DNA of 64,000 nucleotides from PUPG01 sp031323845 (GTDB lineage Bacteria > Bacteroidota > Bacteroidia > Bacteroidales > UBA7960), in contig JAVIYP010000001.1 of NCBI GenBank assembly GCA_031323845.1, forward strand, positions 1 through 64,000, written 5' to 3'. Positions 7,770-17,160 of this stretch are shown in pieces. Position numbers and translations under genes: made by a program. Within the stretch, counting starts at the first letter, position 1; the number at the start of each line of letters is the position of its first letter. A model generated the notes under the pieces. It searched no databases, had not been told where the DNA came from, and saw only the letters and a program-made list of their open reading frames with translations.

Positions 7770-9185
7770 TTAATGACACATTAGTTCTTTACCCGCGGTT
7801 AACAACTGCTTAACCTCATCCGGACCTTCGCCTTCAGCATAAACTCTCACCAGGGGTTCCGTTTCAGAAACCCTGAGGAGCAACCACCGGGGGCTTCCTT
7901 CCAGGCGAAATTTAATACCGTTTATTTTATTTCTGTTGTTTTTGAATATGAGGGTGCCGGCAACCTTATACTTGCAGATCTCTTCGGGTGTATTTTCGGC
8001 AAGTTTGCTGATGATGTCATATTTATTGGGAACGTCGTAAGGAACATCAACGCGGTCATAATGTATGCGACCGTACTTTTTCCGTTTTTTGCTGATGAAA
8101 TCGTCCAGGTTCTTTTCGCCCGATTTTGCGAGCATTTCCAGGAATACCAGGGCCGCAAACAAGCCGTCGCGATCGGGTATGTGCTCTTTAAAGCCAAAGC
8201 CTCCCGATTCTTCTGCCCCAAAAGCTGCGTTGCTCTTCATCATGGCCTCGGCAACATATTTGAAGCCAACCTGCACATCGATAACCTGTTGTTTTTTTGA
8301 TCTTTTGATGTTCAAAAGTTTATCGCTGACTGATGCCGTTTTTACTATAGGACCTCTGGTTTTTTTTTCTTTGGTGTAATACTGTGCCAGGTAGAGAATG
8401 GCCTCCTGGATGTTCAGCCATTCTCCTGTATTGGTCAATACACCAAGGCGGTCGGCGTCTCCATCGGTTGCAAGTCCCAGGGCAAAAGTTTTATGCTGCA
8501 GCAGTTCAGCCAAAGGCTGTAAGTTTTCCCTGATTGGTTCGGGTCTTCGCCCGGAAAAATTGGTTGTGGCCTGGCCATAGATGGTTTTTACTGTGACGCC
8601 TTTCATTAGAAGCAAGTTTCCAAGTATCGTCCGGCCTGCTCCCGCCATAGAATCAATGGCAACGGATAGACCTGCCTTCTCAATAGCATCAAAATCAATA
8701 AGTTTATCCAGGTGCCCCATGTAGCTGTAAAGCAGATTGACGGTTTCGATATCCCTGGACTTGGTCCGCACCTTGTTTTTGTCGAGGAGGGTTTCAACCA
8801 TGGCTGTTTCTTCAGCGGAAAACGGACTTCCGTCAGAAGTTTTGAATTTTACGCCATTGTATTCCGGTGGGTTGTGTGAGGCTGTGATCATAATGCCGGC
8901 ACCGCAATTTTGGGTACGGCTGATAAAGGAAACCACCGGAGTCGGAACTTTACTTTCGGATAACAACACCCATATGCCGTTGCCGTTGAGCACTTCGGCA
9001 ACGTTCCTGGCAAATCTTCTTGAATACAGTCTTCCATCATACCCGATCACTACTTTTTTATTTTTGTTGTTCATGATGAGGAAGTCTGCGAAAGCCTGGG
9101 CAATACGCCGTATGTTGACGGTATTGACTTCTTCGCCAATCAGTCCTCTCCATCCGTCGGTGCCAAAATTGATGTTGTCTTTCAC
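7770..9185 (-). CDS. Phosphoglucomutase/phosphomannomutase family phosphohexomutase
   Basis: The 471-residue protein carries every hallmark of the alpha-D-phosphohexomutase family: FGTDGWRG at the N-terminus, the phosphoserine loop TASHNPPEYNGVK near residue 100, the Mg loop DGDADR, the sugar-specificity loop AEESGGFGF and the C-terminal phosphate loop RVSETEPLVRVY. It interconverts hexose 1- and 6-phosphates. Glucose, mannose or amino-sugar preference cannot be read with certainty; EESGG loops are common in phosphoglucomutases and phosphomannomutases. In this operon it would pass the sugar 1-phosphate made by the GH94 phosphorylase into glycolysis. About 200 bases without a visible gene separate it from the FAD oxidoreductase gene upstream. 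Confidence 0.93.
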   Translation of the reverse strand: MKDNINFGTDGWRGLIGEEVNTVNIRRIAQAFADFLIMNNKNKKVVIGYDGRLYSRRFARNVAEVLNGNGIWVLLSESKVPTPVVSFISRTQNCGAGIMITASHNPPEYNGVKFKTSDGSPFSAEETAMVETLLDKNKVRTKSRDIETVNLLYSYMGHLDKLIDFDAIEKAGLSVAIDSMAGAGRTILGNLLLMKGVTVKTIYGQATTNFSGRRPEPIRENLQPLAELLQHKTFALGLATDGDADRLGVLTNTGEWLNIQEAILYLAQYYTKEKKTRGPIVKTASVSDKLLNIKRSKKQQVIDVQVGFKYVAEAMMKSNAAFGAEESGGFGFKEHIPDRDGLFAALVFLEMLAKSGEKNLDDFISKKRKKYGRIHYDRVDVPYDVPNKYDIISKLAENTPEEICKYKVAGTLIFKNNRNKINGIKFRLEGSPRWLLLRVSETEPLVRVYAEGEGPDEVKQLLTAGKELMCH

Positions 9186-9385
9186 AGGGATAACATTTTT
9201 TCTTTATATGAAGGAAACACTTGCATAATGTGGTTTATTATATCCTTTGAGGTTAATTAGCATACGGAGTTTTGTATTTTATCACGCAGCACACTGAGTT
9301 ATTGTATGTGTTTTCTCAATAGGATTTGGCTTTACTGAACCTGCAGGAGCGGAGTTGCTCTGCCCGGTCATCATAAAATGACCTG

Positions 9386-10693
9386 TTAGCCAATATTGTG
9401 CGTAAGCATGGTTTTAATTTTTTCATAGGGTACCTCATCCAGTTTGGTTTTCATCAGCACGGCGAGTGCGGCAATGGCTCCGCACGCCTCGCCGGTGGCT
9501 GATGCCGTGGGCTGAATACGCAGTGCGGCATGGCCTTCGCGTGTTGCCCCGATGCATCGTCCGGCTACCATAAGGTTTTCTGCATCCCTGACCCTGAGAG
9601 AGCGTTTTGGAATGTCATACCAGATGCCTTCTTCCAGTTCATCCATGCGATTCTTTTCTCCTTTCTGTCCGTGGATGTCCACACCGTAGCAGCCCCGCGC
9701 TATGGCATCAGGAAATTTGGCAGCCTTTAAAACATCGTCGCCGGTCATCATGTACTGGGCTACTGCACGCCGCGTTTCCCTGACACCGACCTGCACCGCG
9801 GTGTCAATAAGGAATGCGTTTTCAAAACCGGGAACGTCCTTGTTGAGAAAATCAACGATTTGTGCCACTTGCCGGTGCCCTTCTTTCTCTGCAAGGGTCA
9901 GAGCATCTGAAGATGAGGGGTCAATGCCCAGGATGTTGGTTGTGTTGAAGGCTCCTTCTCCCGATTCGGGCAAACTGGTAAAGAACACATATTCAACATC
10001 GTCGGGAAAGCGTCCTTCTTTTTTTGCTTTGTCAATCAGGCCTGTATAGCCTGCAATGGAGATGATCCGGCTGAAATCGAATTTAAAGTCCATCCATCCG
10101 AGGAAATCTTCGGGGTGTTTCTTGCTGTATTCGGCAGTTTCCCTGACATCGATACCTCCCATCCGGAAAAACAGGGTAAGTGCCTGCAGCTTCCCGGTTT
10201 TTTCGTCGCCTTTGATCCAGGGAAAGTCTCCCAGAACCAGCAGCTGGGCATCGCCGCTGGTGTCAATGAACTGCTCGGCAAATACCTCGCTGACACCGGC
10301 CGGGCTGGCAAGTTTCAGGGAAAGGAGTTTGCCGTTTTTTCGTTCGGCCGCGATGACGTCTGCATTGTAGGCGATGTCAACCTTGCTGTTGAACAGCAGT
10401 TCATTGGCTGCCGCCCTGAAGGCCCAGGCATAAAAACCGTTATCGATCATTCCGCCGTTGCTTCGCATGCTTTGCTCAAGCTGTTTATACACCCCTTTAA
10501 CAAGATCTTTCCCGCCGGTTACCGACTTCATAAACGGCGACACCATTCCTGCCGATGACATGCCACCTGCAAAAGGGTAATGTTCGACGAGAAGCACCGA
10601 GCATCCCATGTTTCCGGCTTTTACCGCCGCCGAGATTCCGGCGATCCCTGCGCCGGTTATTACGATATCATACTTTTTTTGTGATTTCATCAT
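9386..10693 (-). CDS. FAD-dependent oxidoreductase (FAD_oxidored family)
   Basis: The 435-residue protein begins with a dinucleotide-binding fold: TGAGIAGISAAV at about 13-24, then the acidic end of the second strand in LLVEHYPFAGGMSSAGMV. Late features are DTSGDAQLL mid-protein and MVAGRCIGATREGHAALRIQP near the C-terminus, typical of the PF12831 FAD oxidoreductases found in many glycan loci. The substrate of this family is largely unknown; it is presumed cytoplasmic, as no signal peptide is seen. Its first 26 bases overlap the end of nanE, so the two are probably translationally coupled. Together with nanE, the degenerate FAD-type gene and the hydantoinase-like gene it forms a compact block. 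Confidence 0.85.
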   Translation of the reverse strand: MMKSQKKYDIVITGAGIAGISAAVKAGNMGCSVLLVEHYPFAGGMSSAGMVSPFMKSVTGGKDLVKGVYKQLEQSMRSNGGMIDNGFYAWAFRAAANELLFNSKVDIAYNADVIAAERKNGKLLSLKLASPAGVSEVFAEQFIDTSGDAQLLVLGDFPWIKGDEKTGKLQALTLFFRMGGIDVRETAEYSKKHPEDFLGWMDFKFDFSRIISIAGYTGLIDKAKKEGRFPDDVEYVFFTSLPESGEGAFNTTNILGIDPSSSDALTLAEKEGHRQVAQIVDFLNKDVPGFENAFLIDTAVQVGVRETRRAVAQYMMTGDDVLKAAKFPDAIARGCYGVDIHGQKGEKNRMDELEEGIWYDIPKRSLRVRDAENLMVAGRCIGATREGHAALRIQPTASATGEACGAIAALAVLMKTKLDEVPYEKIKTMLTHNIG

Positions 10694-11375
10694 AAAACCA
10701 TTTTGTAATTAATTGAGGACGTGTGATGGCACTGCCAACTACCACCGCCCATGCCCCTGAATCTATTGCCTGCCGTGCCAGCTCCGGTGTATTGATCCGG
10801 CCTTCTGCAATTACAGGTATCTTGTTGGAGAGCAGGTTCACAAGCTTTTTCAGTAAGTCAAAATCGGGTCCCTCAGAGGCCCGCTGAACGGTGTCTGGTG
10901 TATAGCCGCTTAAGGTGGTTGATACGCAGTCGGCGCCGGCTTCAAAACAGGCGATAGCCTCCTCCGGAACTGAGATATCAGCCATCACGGGTACCCGGTA
11001 GTCCTTTTTTATCTTTCGAATGAATTCCGGTCCCGTGACACCTTCGCGCAACCTGAAGGTGCCGTCAACCGCCAGCATGTCGCATCCTGTGCCAATAAGA
11101 TCGGCAATATCCTGATTTCTGCCGCTGATTTTTACAAAACCATCCTGATAATTCGACTTAATGAGTCCGATCACGGGCAAGGCTGCCTTATCCATAATGG
11201 CTTTGATATGCGCTACTCCTTCTGCCCTGATCGCTGCCGCGCCACCCATCCGGGCACATATGGCAAAACCGGCGACGCCCGCCGCGTTGTTGAACGGAGA
11301 GCTACCTTCGGCCTGGCACGATACGATAAGACCTTTATGTGTTCTTTCCAGCAGGTTTGTCATTGGTATGGGCAT
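10668..11375 (-). CDS. nanE: N-acetylmannosamine-6-phosphate 2-epimerase family protein
   Basis: This 235-residue TIM-barrel protein matches NanE throughout: GLIVSCQAEGSSPF at the start, ARMGGAAAIRAEG, PVIGLIK, MADISVPEEA, CVSTTLSGYT and the phosphate-binding end VIAEGRINTPELA plus AVVVGSAITRP. NanE converts N-acetylmannosamine 6-phosphate to N-acetylglucosamine 6-phosphate in sialic-acid and ManNAc catabolism. No sialic acid lyase (NanA) or separate ManNAc kinase is in the window, so the ManNAc-6-P source is unclear. It may act on a ManNAc-containing glycan or on a related amino sugar. It lies between two FAD-type genes, overlapping one by 26 bases and 25 bases from the other. Confidence 0.93.
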   Translation of the reverse strand: MPIPMTNLLERTHKGLIVSCQAEGSSPFNNAAGVAGFAICARMGGAAAIRAEGVAHIKAIMDKAALPVIGLIKSNYQDGFVKISGRNQDIADLIGTGCDMLAVDGTFRLREGVTGPEFIRKIKKDYRVPVMADISVPEEAIACFEAGADCVSTTLSGYTPDTVQRASEGPDFDLLKKLVNLLSNKIPVIAEGRINTPELARQAIDSGAWAVVVGSAITRPQLITKWFYDEITKKV

Positions 11376-11400
11376 CTTGTTATTTATCAGCCAGGATGTC

Positions 11401-12192
11401 TTAAAGGCTCATCCCGGTGTGGTGACGTTCAGTGGCATTTTGCTCTGCAAGTATTTCAGGATATACGGGAACCATCAGAATCCGCGCTTTGTATTTTCTC
11501 CAGGTTTCCCGCGACAGACGGTCCAGCTCCCGGTTGAACACTGTTTCAATTTCTGTGTAAACAACATTTCTTATGGAATGCGAAACGTAAATGCCAATCG
11601 GGGTGTCAAAACGATGGATTATCCTGAATCCGGGCAGTTCAAAAGGCAGCGGATTCGTAAAAAAGGCGTTGATCGTAACCCTGTACTTTTCGCTCAGCTG
11701 GTGCTGTTCTATCAGGAAGCCGTTGTCGGATAAATCAATAAAGCTTCCTGCGGTAAGCTTAATGCTGCCCTCCCTTCCAAATAATTCCAAATCGACCAGG
11801 CCGCTTTCTTCCTGCACACTGAGAGGCGTTACGTGAAACAACAAGGGTATGTCATGTTCTGCAATGAGTTCCCAGCAAACCCGTTTTACTGCCTCAGGAT
11901 GCATCAGCACCCACTGACGGTTTTGAAACAGGAGACCGTTATTGATTTTTTTTACCCTGTTAAGAATTTCATCACAAAATCCTTTGTTGGAAAAGATGTC
12001 CGCCTCAAACAAGGCGGCGAGTGACTCGGTAACCTGACCGCCGGGAAACCCGAACTTGCCTGCAACCAGTACGTTTTTCCCCTGTTGTTTCAGTTCAATG
12101 GCTTTTTTCAGGCCTTTCAGGGAAGCACCCCAAATTATTGTGTCGTATCCTGAGGTCATAGCATGTTTTTTGAGTTCATAGTTCTGCTTCAT
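11401..12192 (-). CDS. Degenerate FAD_oxidored-like protein
   Basis: The 263-residue protein opens with a Rossmann-like beta-alpha-beta unit: DTIIWGASLKGLKKAIEL, then NVLVAGKFGFPGGQVTESLA, echoing the N-terminus of the neighbouring FAD oxidoreductase. The nucleotide-binding loop is altered (GASLKG instead of GxGxxG), the acidic residue that normally binds the FAD ribose is not obvious, and the second half of the FAD fold (the GRCIGATREGHAA-type end) is absent. It may be a partner subunit, a carrier or a decayed paralogue. The stop of the upstream hydantoinase-like gene is one base before this start, so they are almost certainly cotranslated. I do not know its function. Confidence 0.65.
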   Translation of the reverse strand: MKQNYELKKHAMTSGYDTIIWGASLKGLKKAIELKQQGKNVLVAGKFGFPGGQVTESLAALFEADIFSNKGFCDEILNRVKKINNGLLFQNRQWVLMHPEAVKRVCWELIAEHDIPLLFHVTPLSVQEESGLVDLELFGREGSIKLTAGSFIDLSDNGFLIEQHQLSEKYRVTINAFFTNPLPFELPGFRIIHRFDTPIGIYVSHSIRNVVYTEIETVFNRELDRLSRETWRKYKARILMVPVYPEILAEQNATERHHTGMSL

Positions 12193-12193
12193 T

Positions 12194-14338
12194 TTAGCGT
12201 TTTTTTACGGCCATCACAACAGCTTCTTCCGATGGATCTATGTCTTTAAGGTCAAGCTCAACCAGCGAAAGTATTTGCGACAGCTCTATCAGGCCTGACA
12301 TGTCAATGATTTTTCCCGACACCATGATGAAGATGTCGGGCATCAGCTCCCCGCCGTCGCCATAGGAGCGGAGCTCTTCAACGAGTCTGCTGATGTTGGT
12401 TTTGGCTTGTGCTGCCGTGGACAATTCATAACTGATGTTGTCGAACTTACGTTTGACGATGCCATCCCGGCTAATGATGACAGCCGGTTGTCTTGTCTCT
12501 TTCATCAGGCCAAAAAAGTGTTTGATGTTCTTCCTGAAACCAATCAATGACAGCAGCCTGGTTTTTCCAAACACTTCCAGCTTTTCTTCGGGTGTTTTAA
12601 TGGCCTCTGCGGCAATCTTCCGGAGATCAGCCTCGGCAAGGTCCCTGGTATGATCACGGCTCTGCATGTCGCTTGAGCCCATGGCTATGGCGATCACCTT
12701 TTTATTGGCGTTGTCCACTTCTACCTGTACCTGCACCGTCTCGGGCCTGGCACCCATACTGATCACTGATTCGGATGCCTGTTGCCGGATCTTTATGATG
12801 TCGTTTTCACTGGGATTGATTATGCTCTTTTCTACGGTGTCCCTGATCATGCCCATTGCGGCGCCAATGGCGGAAATGACTTCGGCATCCTGCGCAATGG
12901 TGTGTTTCATTTTCATATAGTGTGCGGCATGCGGGACGAGGGCGCTGGCACCGCCTCCGCCTCCGTAAAGGACGACAAAATCGCGGTCGAGTTTATATTC
13001 GCGGATGAGCGACCTGATGATGCTTTCGACCTTGTGGGATGTGTTTTGAAGAATGGCCTCTGCCAGTTGCTTGCCCGTCAAGGACAATCTGGCCGCCACT
13101 GCCTCAATGACCGATCTGACTGCTTTAATATTTGCGGCACCATGTCCCACTTCTTTTACCAGTCCTAAAAAGTAGGAAGCTTCTGTAGGTGTGATGGCAT
13201 AATGATCTTCTTTCTTTTTAATTTGCAGATAGTCAGAAGGATCCCCTTTCAGCGGTTGCATGGTTTTTAATTCGATGTCAGAAAAATCATCAACCTCTGA
13301 ATACGCAGAATAGGATAGGTCAGCGATATGGGCGCTCCTCGGTCCGACATCAACAACCCTGTTGCCGTCAATTCGCGGGACCGATCCGCCGGCAACGCCA
13401 ATGGTCCTGACATCAATGGTTTTAACGCTCAGCCTGTTGTTGCCGATCTGGGCGGTTTTCACCTGGGGCATGCCATTTTTGATTACGGAGATATCAGTGG
13501 ATGTGCCGCCCACCTCAATAAAAATGCCATCGGATATCCTGGCGTACATCAGTGCTGCAGCCACACCGGCAGCAGGCCCTGAGAGCATCGTAAGAATGGG
13601 CCGCTTCCGCATCTCTGTGATGTCCATAATGCCTCCGTCAGAACGCATCACCATCAGCGGGGCCTTGATGCCGCTATGTCGTACGGCTTGTTCCGTCAGG
13701 TTGGCGGTTTCAATCATTTTGGGCATCATGCTTGCATTTACAATGGCCGTCCTGGTGCGGATCTTGATGCCATACAACTGCGACAGGTCACAGGCTGCCG
13801 TTGCCATAAACCCCATACCGGAAGCTGTCTCTGTCACCATTTTTTCGTGCCGGTTGTCATCAGGTCCAAAAGCCTCCGTCGCCACAATCACCCTGGCACC
13901 TTCGTGCTTCAGTTCTCTGATCGTATGTTCGATCATCTGCCTGTCAACAGGCTTTGCCGTATTGATATACCGGAAATATACCGGCAACAATTTGCCGGGA
14001 GCAAGGTAAATGTCGTTCAGGAAGGCCTGTTTTTTTGCAAGGCTGCCTTCCAGTCCCTTGCCCAGGGCGATGATGCCCACCGGCTCGACGTCACCCTCAA
14101 GCAGGGCATTGGTTGCCTGGGTGGTGGAATGGGCAATGAGGATTACCTCTTCAGGACGTATCCGGGCTTCATCAATAAGGTTCAGCATCGAACTCACAAC
14201 ACCCTCGGCCACGCCCTGTTTCGACTTGTGGGTTGTGGGCACGCACGATTTTCCGGCAATAGAGTAATCTTCAACATCTACGGCAACGGCATGCGTAAAA
14301 GTGCCACCAACGTCTATTCCTATCTTTATTTTTCTCAT
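12194..14338 (-). CDS. Hydantoinase/oxoprolinase family protein (HyuA-like)
   Basis: The 714-residue protein has the ASKHA-type start KIGIDVGGTFTHAVAVD, an AHSTTQATNALLEGD segment, VMRSDGGIMD, LSGPAAGVAAAL and GIFIEVGGTSTDISV, which are the order and motifs of hydantoinase A/5-oxoprolinase alpha parts. Such enzymes use ATP to open lactam or hydantoin rings or to carboxylate ketones (acetone carboxylase relatives). No HyuB-type beta subunit is nearby, which is unusual for the classical enzymes. The last 200 residues differ from the HyuA tails I know. It is the first gene of the compact block with the two FAD-type genes and nanE, and follows the permease gene by 158 bases. Substrate unknown. 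Confidence 0.85.
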   Translation of the reverse strand: MRKIKIGIDVGGTFTHAVAVDVEDYSIAGKSCVPTTHKSKQGVAEGVVSSMLNLIDEARIRPEEVILIAHSTTQATNALLEGDVEPVGIIALGKGLEGSLAKKQAFLNDIYLAPGKLLPVYFRYINTAKPVDRQMIEHTIRELKHEGARVIVATEAFGPDDNRHEKMVTETASGMGFMATAACDLSQLYGIKIRTRTAIVNASMMPKMIETANLTEQAVRHSGIKAPLMVMRSDGGIMDITEMRKRPILTMLSGPAAGVAAALMYARISDGIFIEVGGTSTDISVIKNGMPQVKTAQIGNNRLSVKTIDVRTIGVAGGSVPRIDGNRVVDVGPRSAHIADLSYSAYSEVDDFSDIELKTMQPLKGDPSDYLQIKKKEDHYAITPTEASYFLGLVKEVGHGAANIKAVRSVIEAVAARLSLTGKQLAEAILQNTSHKVESIIRSLIREYKLDRDFVVLYGGGGGASALVPHAAHYMKMKHTIAQDAEVISAIGAAMGMIRDTVEKSIINPSENDIIKIRQQASESVISMGARPETVQVQVEVDNANKKVIAIAMGSSDMQSRDHTRDLAEADLRKIAAEAIKTPEEKLEVFGKTRLLSLIGFRKNIKHFFGLMKETRQPAVIISRDGIVKRKFDNISYELSTAAQAKTNISRLVEELRSYGDGGELMPDIFIMVSGKIIDMSGLIELSQILSLVELDLKDIDPSEEAVVMAVKKR

Positions 14339-14496
14339 TATCTTTTTTTGAGTTCAGGTCAACGAATATTGATCCACAAATTCACACCGGTTGTTTTTAA
14401 GTTCATCTAAATACTAATACTGACATTCAACACTTTCGAAATTTATCCGGTTCATAAGATCATCATCCTGCTTTTTTTTAATCGTACTCATCTTAG

Positions 14497-15990
14497 TCAG
14501 AAATACATGATAGCTGCGGCTATCAGTCCGAAAAATGCAAATATCCAGGAGTAGGGCAGGGTGTTGTAAAGAATTTTCTGCACATCCACTTTCATTTCAT
14601 TGGCAATCCAGACGTTCTGCAGGTTTGTCGGGTCAGAGATACCCTGAAGTTGTCCTACCGACCAGAGGATGCCAAGAATGGCACCTGACGGCATGCCCGC
14701 GGCCATCATCACCGAAGCAATGCCGAAGCCCATGCCCCATACATTAAGCGGCCCCCGGTATAAGGCCAGGGGTGCCAGCACCACAAAAGTGATTACATAC
14801 ATGAAACCCGTTCCCGGGATGATGCGTTCAACGAAGGGGACCATCAGTTCGCGGACAGGCCATATGGTAGTTCCGTAATTGGCCACCAGGTATTCCTCTG
14901 TCATTTGCGAGGGCCCTATTACGGAGACCAGCAGCCATCCGATGCCGAACATCAGGATAACGGCAGGCAGCACCACTGCTGAACCTTCTATAAGAGACTT
15001 GATCAGGGTACTTATATTATCGCGTTTATAGGTGATCATGTAAGCATAGGCAATGCCAAGAATAAAAGCGGACATGAAGTTCACACGGAAAAACAGGATC
15101 AGCACCAGCGGAATAATGGGGGTGAAGATGGCCGTCCAGTGCAGCGGATTGACCGTTTTGTTCCTGTGCCGGAATGCCCTGAAAGCGGCATGCGCAAATA
15201 AACCGATCATAACAGTCAGGAAAGCGTAAAACACCACATTGCCTGCGATGGAAAAGACATTGCGGGCCGTGTCGCTCCAGTCGGCTGAGCTTGCAAGCCT
15301 TACCGATCCAAATATGGCGCCGGCAAGTAGTACAATCAAGCCCACATTTTTAATGATGTTTTTCACCGAAAGGTTAAAGCCGTCGCGATACAGCTGTATG
15401 ATGATGTAGGTTAGAGATCCGATAAACACTATAACAAAAATCACCAGGATAAACTGCACCACTTCCTGCTGGCTCAGGTTGAGCGATGTCATGTAGAGTG
15501 CCCAGTTTCCTACGTTAAACATGCCGCCGATATTCACGCCCATGAGCATGATTACGGCTGCTGTGAGCCGGCTGATGCCAACCGATGTCAGGATGGGCAG
15601 AACTATGGCGCCCACCATGATCATGGCACCGAGCCCGCCAAGGGTTGTGAACAGGAGTATGATAAAAAGAAACATCACAAAGGCAATGACCAGAGGATTG
15701 TCGCCTGATAGTTCAGCCCCCTTTTTGATAAAGCCTTCGGCGATGCCTGTTTTTTGCATGATGACGCTCAGTACACCTCCAAACATGGAGATAATGATGG
15801 GCTCGGCCAGCCGGAGAGAGCCTTCCCCGATAACGTATTGAAAAATATCCATTGGTTTGATCCCAGCGATCAATGAAATCATCACTGCCAGAACGGGCAT
15901 GGCAAGCAGGGCCGGCCAGATGCGTTTCGACATCATGCCCGTGACAAGGATGAACACGATGAGCAGAGCTAATGCCTGGAGGGTTTCCAT
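14497..15990 (-). CDS. Inner-membrane permease, ion-transporter (GntP/CitM/DctM-like) type
   Basis: The 497-residue protein is almost all hydrophobic helices, roughly 11-13. A GGVLSVIMQKTGIAEGFI segment is followed by LFTTLGGLGAMIMVGAIVLP and a later GILWSVGQLQGISDPTNLQN. This layout, with paired re-entrant glycine-rich stretches, resembles carriers for organic or sugar acids such as GntP, CitMHS and DctM. I cannot name the exact family. It is 11 bases from the second GHL10 gene and directly precedes the hydantoinase-like block, so it probably brings a PUL product (perhaps an acidic sugar or lactam) across the inner membrane. Confidence 0.7.
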   Translation of the reverse strand: METLQALALLIVFILVTGMMSKRIWPALLAMPVLAVMISLIAGIKPMDIFQYVIGEGSLRLAEPIIISMFGGVLSVIMQKTGIAEGFIKKGAELSGDNPLVIAFVMFLFIILLFTTLGGLGAMIMVGAIVLPILTSVGISRLTAAVIMLMGVNIGGMFNVGNWALYMTSLNLSQQEVVQFILVIFVIVFIGSLTYIIIQLYRDGFNLSVKNIIKNVGLIVLLAGAIFGSVRLASSADWSDTARNVFSIAGNVVFYAFLTVMIGLFAHAAFRAFRHRNKTVNPLHWTAIFTPIIPLVLILFFRVNFMSAFILGIAYAYMITYKRDNISTLIKSLIEGSAVVLPAVILMFGIGWLLVSVIGPSQMTEEYLVANYGTTIWPVRELMVPFVERIIPGTGFMYVITFVVLAPLALYRGPLNVWGMGFGIASVMMAAGMPSGAILGILWSVGQLQGISDPTNLQNVWIANEMKVDVQKILYNTLPYSWIFAFFGLIAAAIMYF

Positions 15991-16001
15991 GGGATGGCTG
16001 T

Positions 16002-17141
16002 TTAGTGGTTGTTATAAAACTCATTCAAAAGACCGGTGTACGTATCCAGCCCTTCATAAAAGAAAAAGACTTCTCCTTCCATGCCGAGTCTGCGGTTTTC
16101 TTCGAGTTTGAACCTCAGAAGATCTTCAGAGGGTTGCCAGTCGCCCACCCTGATGAGTACGCCCGGGTACATCAGATGTCTTTTTTCCGGAAGTATGTAG
16201 TTATAGGTTGCTTCAAGGGTGCGCCGGTAAAAAAGGGAGTCTTTCCGGTAAATCTGGGGCGCGATCATATCAACATAACCGAAGTTGACCCAGGTGGGCC
16301 AGTCCTGAAGATACTCTTCCTTAGACCAGGGAAAGATGCTCGGCGACATCGAAACGATGCAGTTTGGGTCGGCGGCTTTTACCTCCCGGTAAAGCCTTTT
16401 CTGAAAGTTGTTCAGGATTTCAGCACGCCACTGTACCCAGTTGTAGTCTTTATGGTAGGAGGGAGGTGCTTCTCCAAAGTTGTCTCGCTTATAAGCTTCA
16501 ATCACAGCAGGGTTGTACCCGCATTCTGAAGGCATGGCCGGAAGACGGTCATCGCCCTGCACGCCGTCAACATCATAATTATTAACCACCTCAAGAACCA
16601 GTGACAGCATAAAATCCTGCACTTCGGGATCCAAAGCATTCATCCACTCAAAATTATTTTTAGTGCAAAGGTTCCCTTCATAATCCAGAGAGGCCCAGTG
16701 TGGTTTTTTTTCAATGATGAGGCCGCCATCCTGCATGTGCGACGAGGAAAAACCAAACTCAAACCATGCGATCACTTTAATTCCGTATTTGGCGGCTTCA
16801 TCGATGACCTCCTGCAAGGGATCACGGCCGGTGTTGTCAGGGTCAAGCTCCGGGTCTATTTCATAGCCGGTAAACTCTTTCATGATCCGGGAGCGGTACA
16901 TCGTCATGGCTTTGTTCCAGGTAACCACAAATATGGTGTTGATACCCAGCCTGTGGCATTTTTCGACGGCCTCTATTACGTTTTCAGGGGAAAACAAGGC
17001 GTCGCTGGCAACGTTGGTAAGCCATACCCCGCGAACGGGCTCATCGTAGCCTACAACGAAGCGGTGACTTTCTTCATTGGTGGTTTCCGCCTGGCAGGCC
17101 AGTAATATCATTCCTATGGCGATGAGTAGTGGTTTTTTCAT
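16002..17141 (-). CDS. GHL10 (DUF187-type) glycoside hydrolase-like lipoprotein
   Basis: The 379-residue protein has a lipobox (ILLAC, Cys16) for export and anchoring. It then follows the GHL10 pattern: VRGVWLTNVASDALF near residue 36, WFEFGF at 126-131, VDGVQGDD at 191-198 with the acidic residues expected in the active site, and IAPQIYRKDSLFYRR later. The family is a TIM barrel; one E. coli member (DigH/YddW) cleaves denuded peptidoglycan strands, but substrates in glycan loci are unknown. A longer paralogue is encoded about 4 kb away. The gene sits just downstream of the GxxExxY cassette and only 11 bases before the permease gene. Confidence 0.85.
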   Translation of the reverse strand: MKKPLLIAIGMILLACQAETTNEESHRFVVGYDEPVRGVWLTNVASDALFSPENVIEAVEKCHRLGINTIFVVTWNKAMTMYRSRIMKEFTGYEIDPELDPDNTGRDPLQEVIDEAAKYGIKVIAWFEFGFSSSHMQDGGLIIEKKPHWASLDYEGNLCTKNNFEWMNALDPEVQDFMLSLVLEVVNNYDVDGVQGDDRLPAMPSECGYNPAVIEAYKRDNFGEAPPSYHKDYNWVQWRAEILNNFQKRLYREVKAADPNCIVSMSPSIFPWSKEEYLQDWPTWVNFGYVDMIAPQIYRKDSLFYRRTLEATYNYILPEKRHLMYPGVLIRVGDWQPSEDLLRFKLEENRRLGMEGEVFFFYEGLDTYTGLLNEFYNNH

Positions 17142-17160
17142 AATGCCAGTCTAAAATTTA

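Noticed and set aside
13328..14410. Several plus-strand open frames over the hydantoinase-like gene
   Set aside because: They are antisense shadows; the hydantoinase motifs are continuous on the minus strand.
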